Below the pieces are notes generated by a model that did no database searches, was not told the origin of the DNA, and worked only from the letters and a program-made list of their open reading frames with translations. Positions 34,719 to 35,109 of a DNA stretch of 35,109 bases are shown piece after piece. The translations under genes were made by a program, and so were the position numbers. The stretch is from Bacillota bacterium (GTDB taxonomy: Bacteria > Bacillota > Bacilli > Alicyclobacillales > SLC66), in the NCBI GenBank assembly GCA_021846285.1, contig JAJZCB010000035.1, forward strand, positions 1 through 35,109, written 5' to 3'. Numbering within the stretch: position 1 is the first letter of the stretch; each line of letters starts with the position of its first letter.

Positions 34719-35109
34719 AGTCCTCGAACCATTTTTCCTTGTTGCAGGATATACACGATACGCTCCTTAAACCATACCAATGGTTCATCCATGGATCCCG
34801 AGATTAGAACCAGGTCAGCTCGATAACCGGTTTGGATGCGACCAATCTCATGTCCGAGTCCGATATTATCTGCGGCCTGCGCGGTTGCCGCATTGAGGGC
34901 TTGAAGTGGCTCAAGCCCGTACTCTACCAACAGCGTGAGTTCGTGGGAATTTTCCCCATGTCGATTAAAAGGTGTTCCCGCGTCCGTGCCCAAGGCGATC
35001 CGAACCCCGGAGCGAATCGCATTTTTTATATTCGCCTGTCGTATGGAGGCCAACCGCCGAGCCTTATCCACTGCGTAAGCGGGAATGCCGTGGGCGGTTC
35101 CATATTCAA
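34706..35109 (-). CDS. Metal-dependent amidohydrolase, C-terminal part (cut by window end)
   Basis: The last 134 residues of an imidazolonepropionase-like amidohydrolase; the frame is open through the window end, so the N-terminal part with the HxH motif is not visible. The metal-binding Asp is in IALGTDAGTPFN, followed by HELTLLVEYGLEPLQALNAAT, and the closing beta-sandwich GRIQTGYRADLVLISG. Such enzymes hydrolyse cyclic amide or peptide-like C-N bonds (prolidase and imidazolonepropionase relatives). It is transcribed toward the MFS gene. The product ends RGLDGQ within a 10-bp tandem duplication. Confidence 0.88.
   Translation of the reverse strand, partial: EYGTAHGIPAYAVDKARRLASIRQANIKNAIRSGVRIALGTDAGTPFNRHGENSHELTLLVEYGLEPLQALNAATAQAADNIGLGHEIGRIQTGYRADLVLISGSMDEPLVWFKERIVYILQQGKMVRGLDGQ

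Overview
The window looks like the chromosome of a spore-forming-type Bacillota of the Alicyclobacillaceae/Paenibacillus-like group. Evidence is strong AGGAGG-type ribosome binding sites, frequent GTG and TTG starts, TATAAT promoters, a GH66 dextran locus, a DUF6431-type insertion sequence and a mixed GC content. The genus is inference. No rRNA, tRNA or CRISPR array was seen.

Layout. (1) 2-1934: end of a sugar-catabolic operon (PfkB kinase fragment, D-lyxose isomerase-like cupin, DUF4432 epimerase-like protein). (2) 1935-3780: a decayed region with an HNH-like gene, remnants of a ParD/ParE-type toxin-antitoxin pair and a TnpB fragment. (3) 3781-6184: isolated MBL-fold hydrolase and NIPSNAP genes in poorly coding DNA. 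(4) 6185-12552: a sigma-54-controlled catabolic block. A bacterial enhancer-binding protein and a nitrilase-superfamily protein lie on the minus strand. Divergent from them, a very good -24/-12 promoter precedes an N-carbamoylputrescine-amidase-like enzyme, a YtcJ-like amidohydrolase and an APC permease. (5) 12553-14820: a candidate structured RNA, a broken IS (DUF6431 protein plus a DDE transposase cut just before its expected catalytic Glu) and a promoter/hairpin unit. (6) 14821-15588: MTA/SAH nucleosidase.

(7) 15833-27012, minus strand: a dextran/isomalto-oligosaccharide utilisation locus. In transcription order it holds a solute-binding protein, ROK regulator, two ABC permeases, a cytoplasmic GH66 protein, a GH13 oligo-1,6-glucosidase-like enzyme, a secreted GH66 dextranase-like enzyme and a Gfo/Idh/MocA oxidoreductase. 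The secreted GH66 would cut (or cyclise) dextran outside, the ABC system would import fragments using an ATPase encoded elsewhere, and the cytoplasmic GH66 and GH13 would finish hydrolysis. The last 3' part of the secreted GH66 gene is duplicated beyond the oxidoreductase as a decayed 227-bp copy. (8) 27322-32921: a MacB/LolCDE-like efflux operon with two different ATPases, a lipoprotein adaptor and a 953-aa FtsX-type permease; the second ATPase carries a C-terminal AbrB-like tail. (9) 33089-35109: a DHA2-type MFS exporter and, convergent, the end of an imidazolonepropionase-like amidohydrolase.

The most noteworthy items are the nitrilase-family protein whose catalytic Cys is Thr beside a normal paralogue, the sigma-54 promoter with its divergent activator, the paired inside/outside GH66 enzymes, two mutually exclusive hairpins between the binding protein and ROK genes, the 227-bp duplication, and the ABC ATPase-AbrB fusion. 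None can be claimed as a wholly new system from sequence alone.
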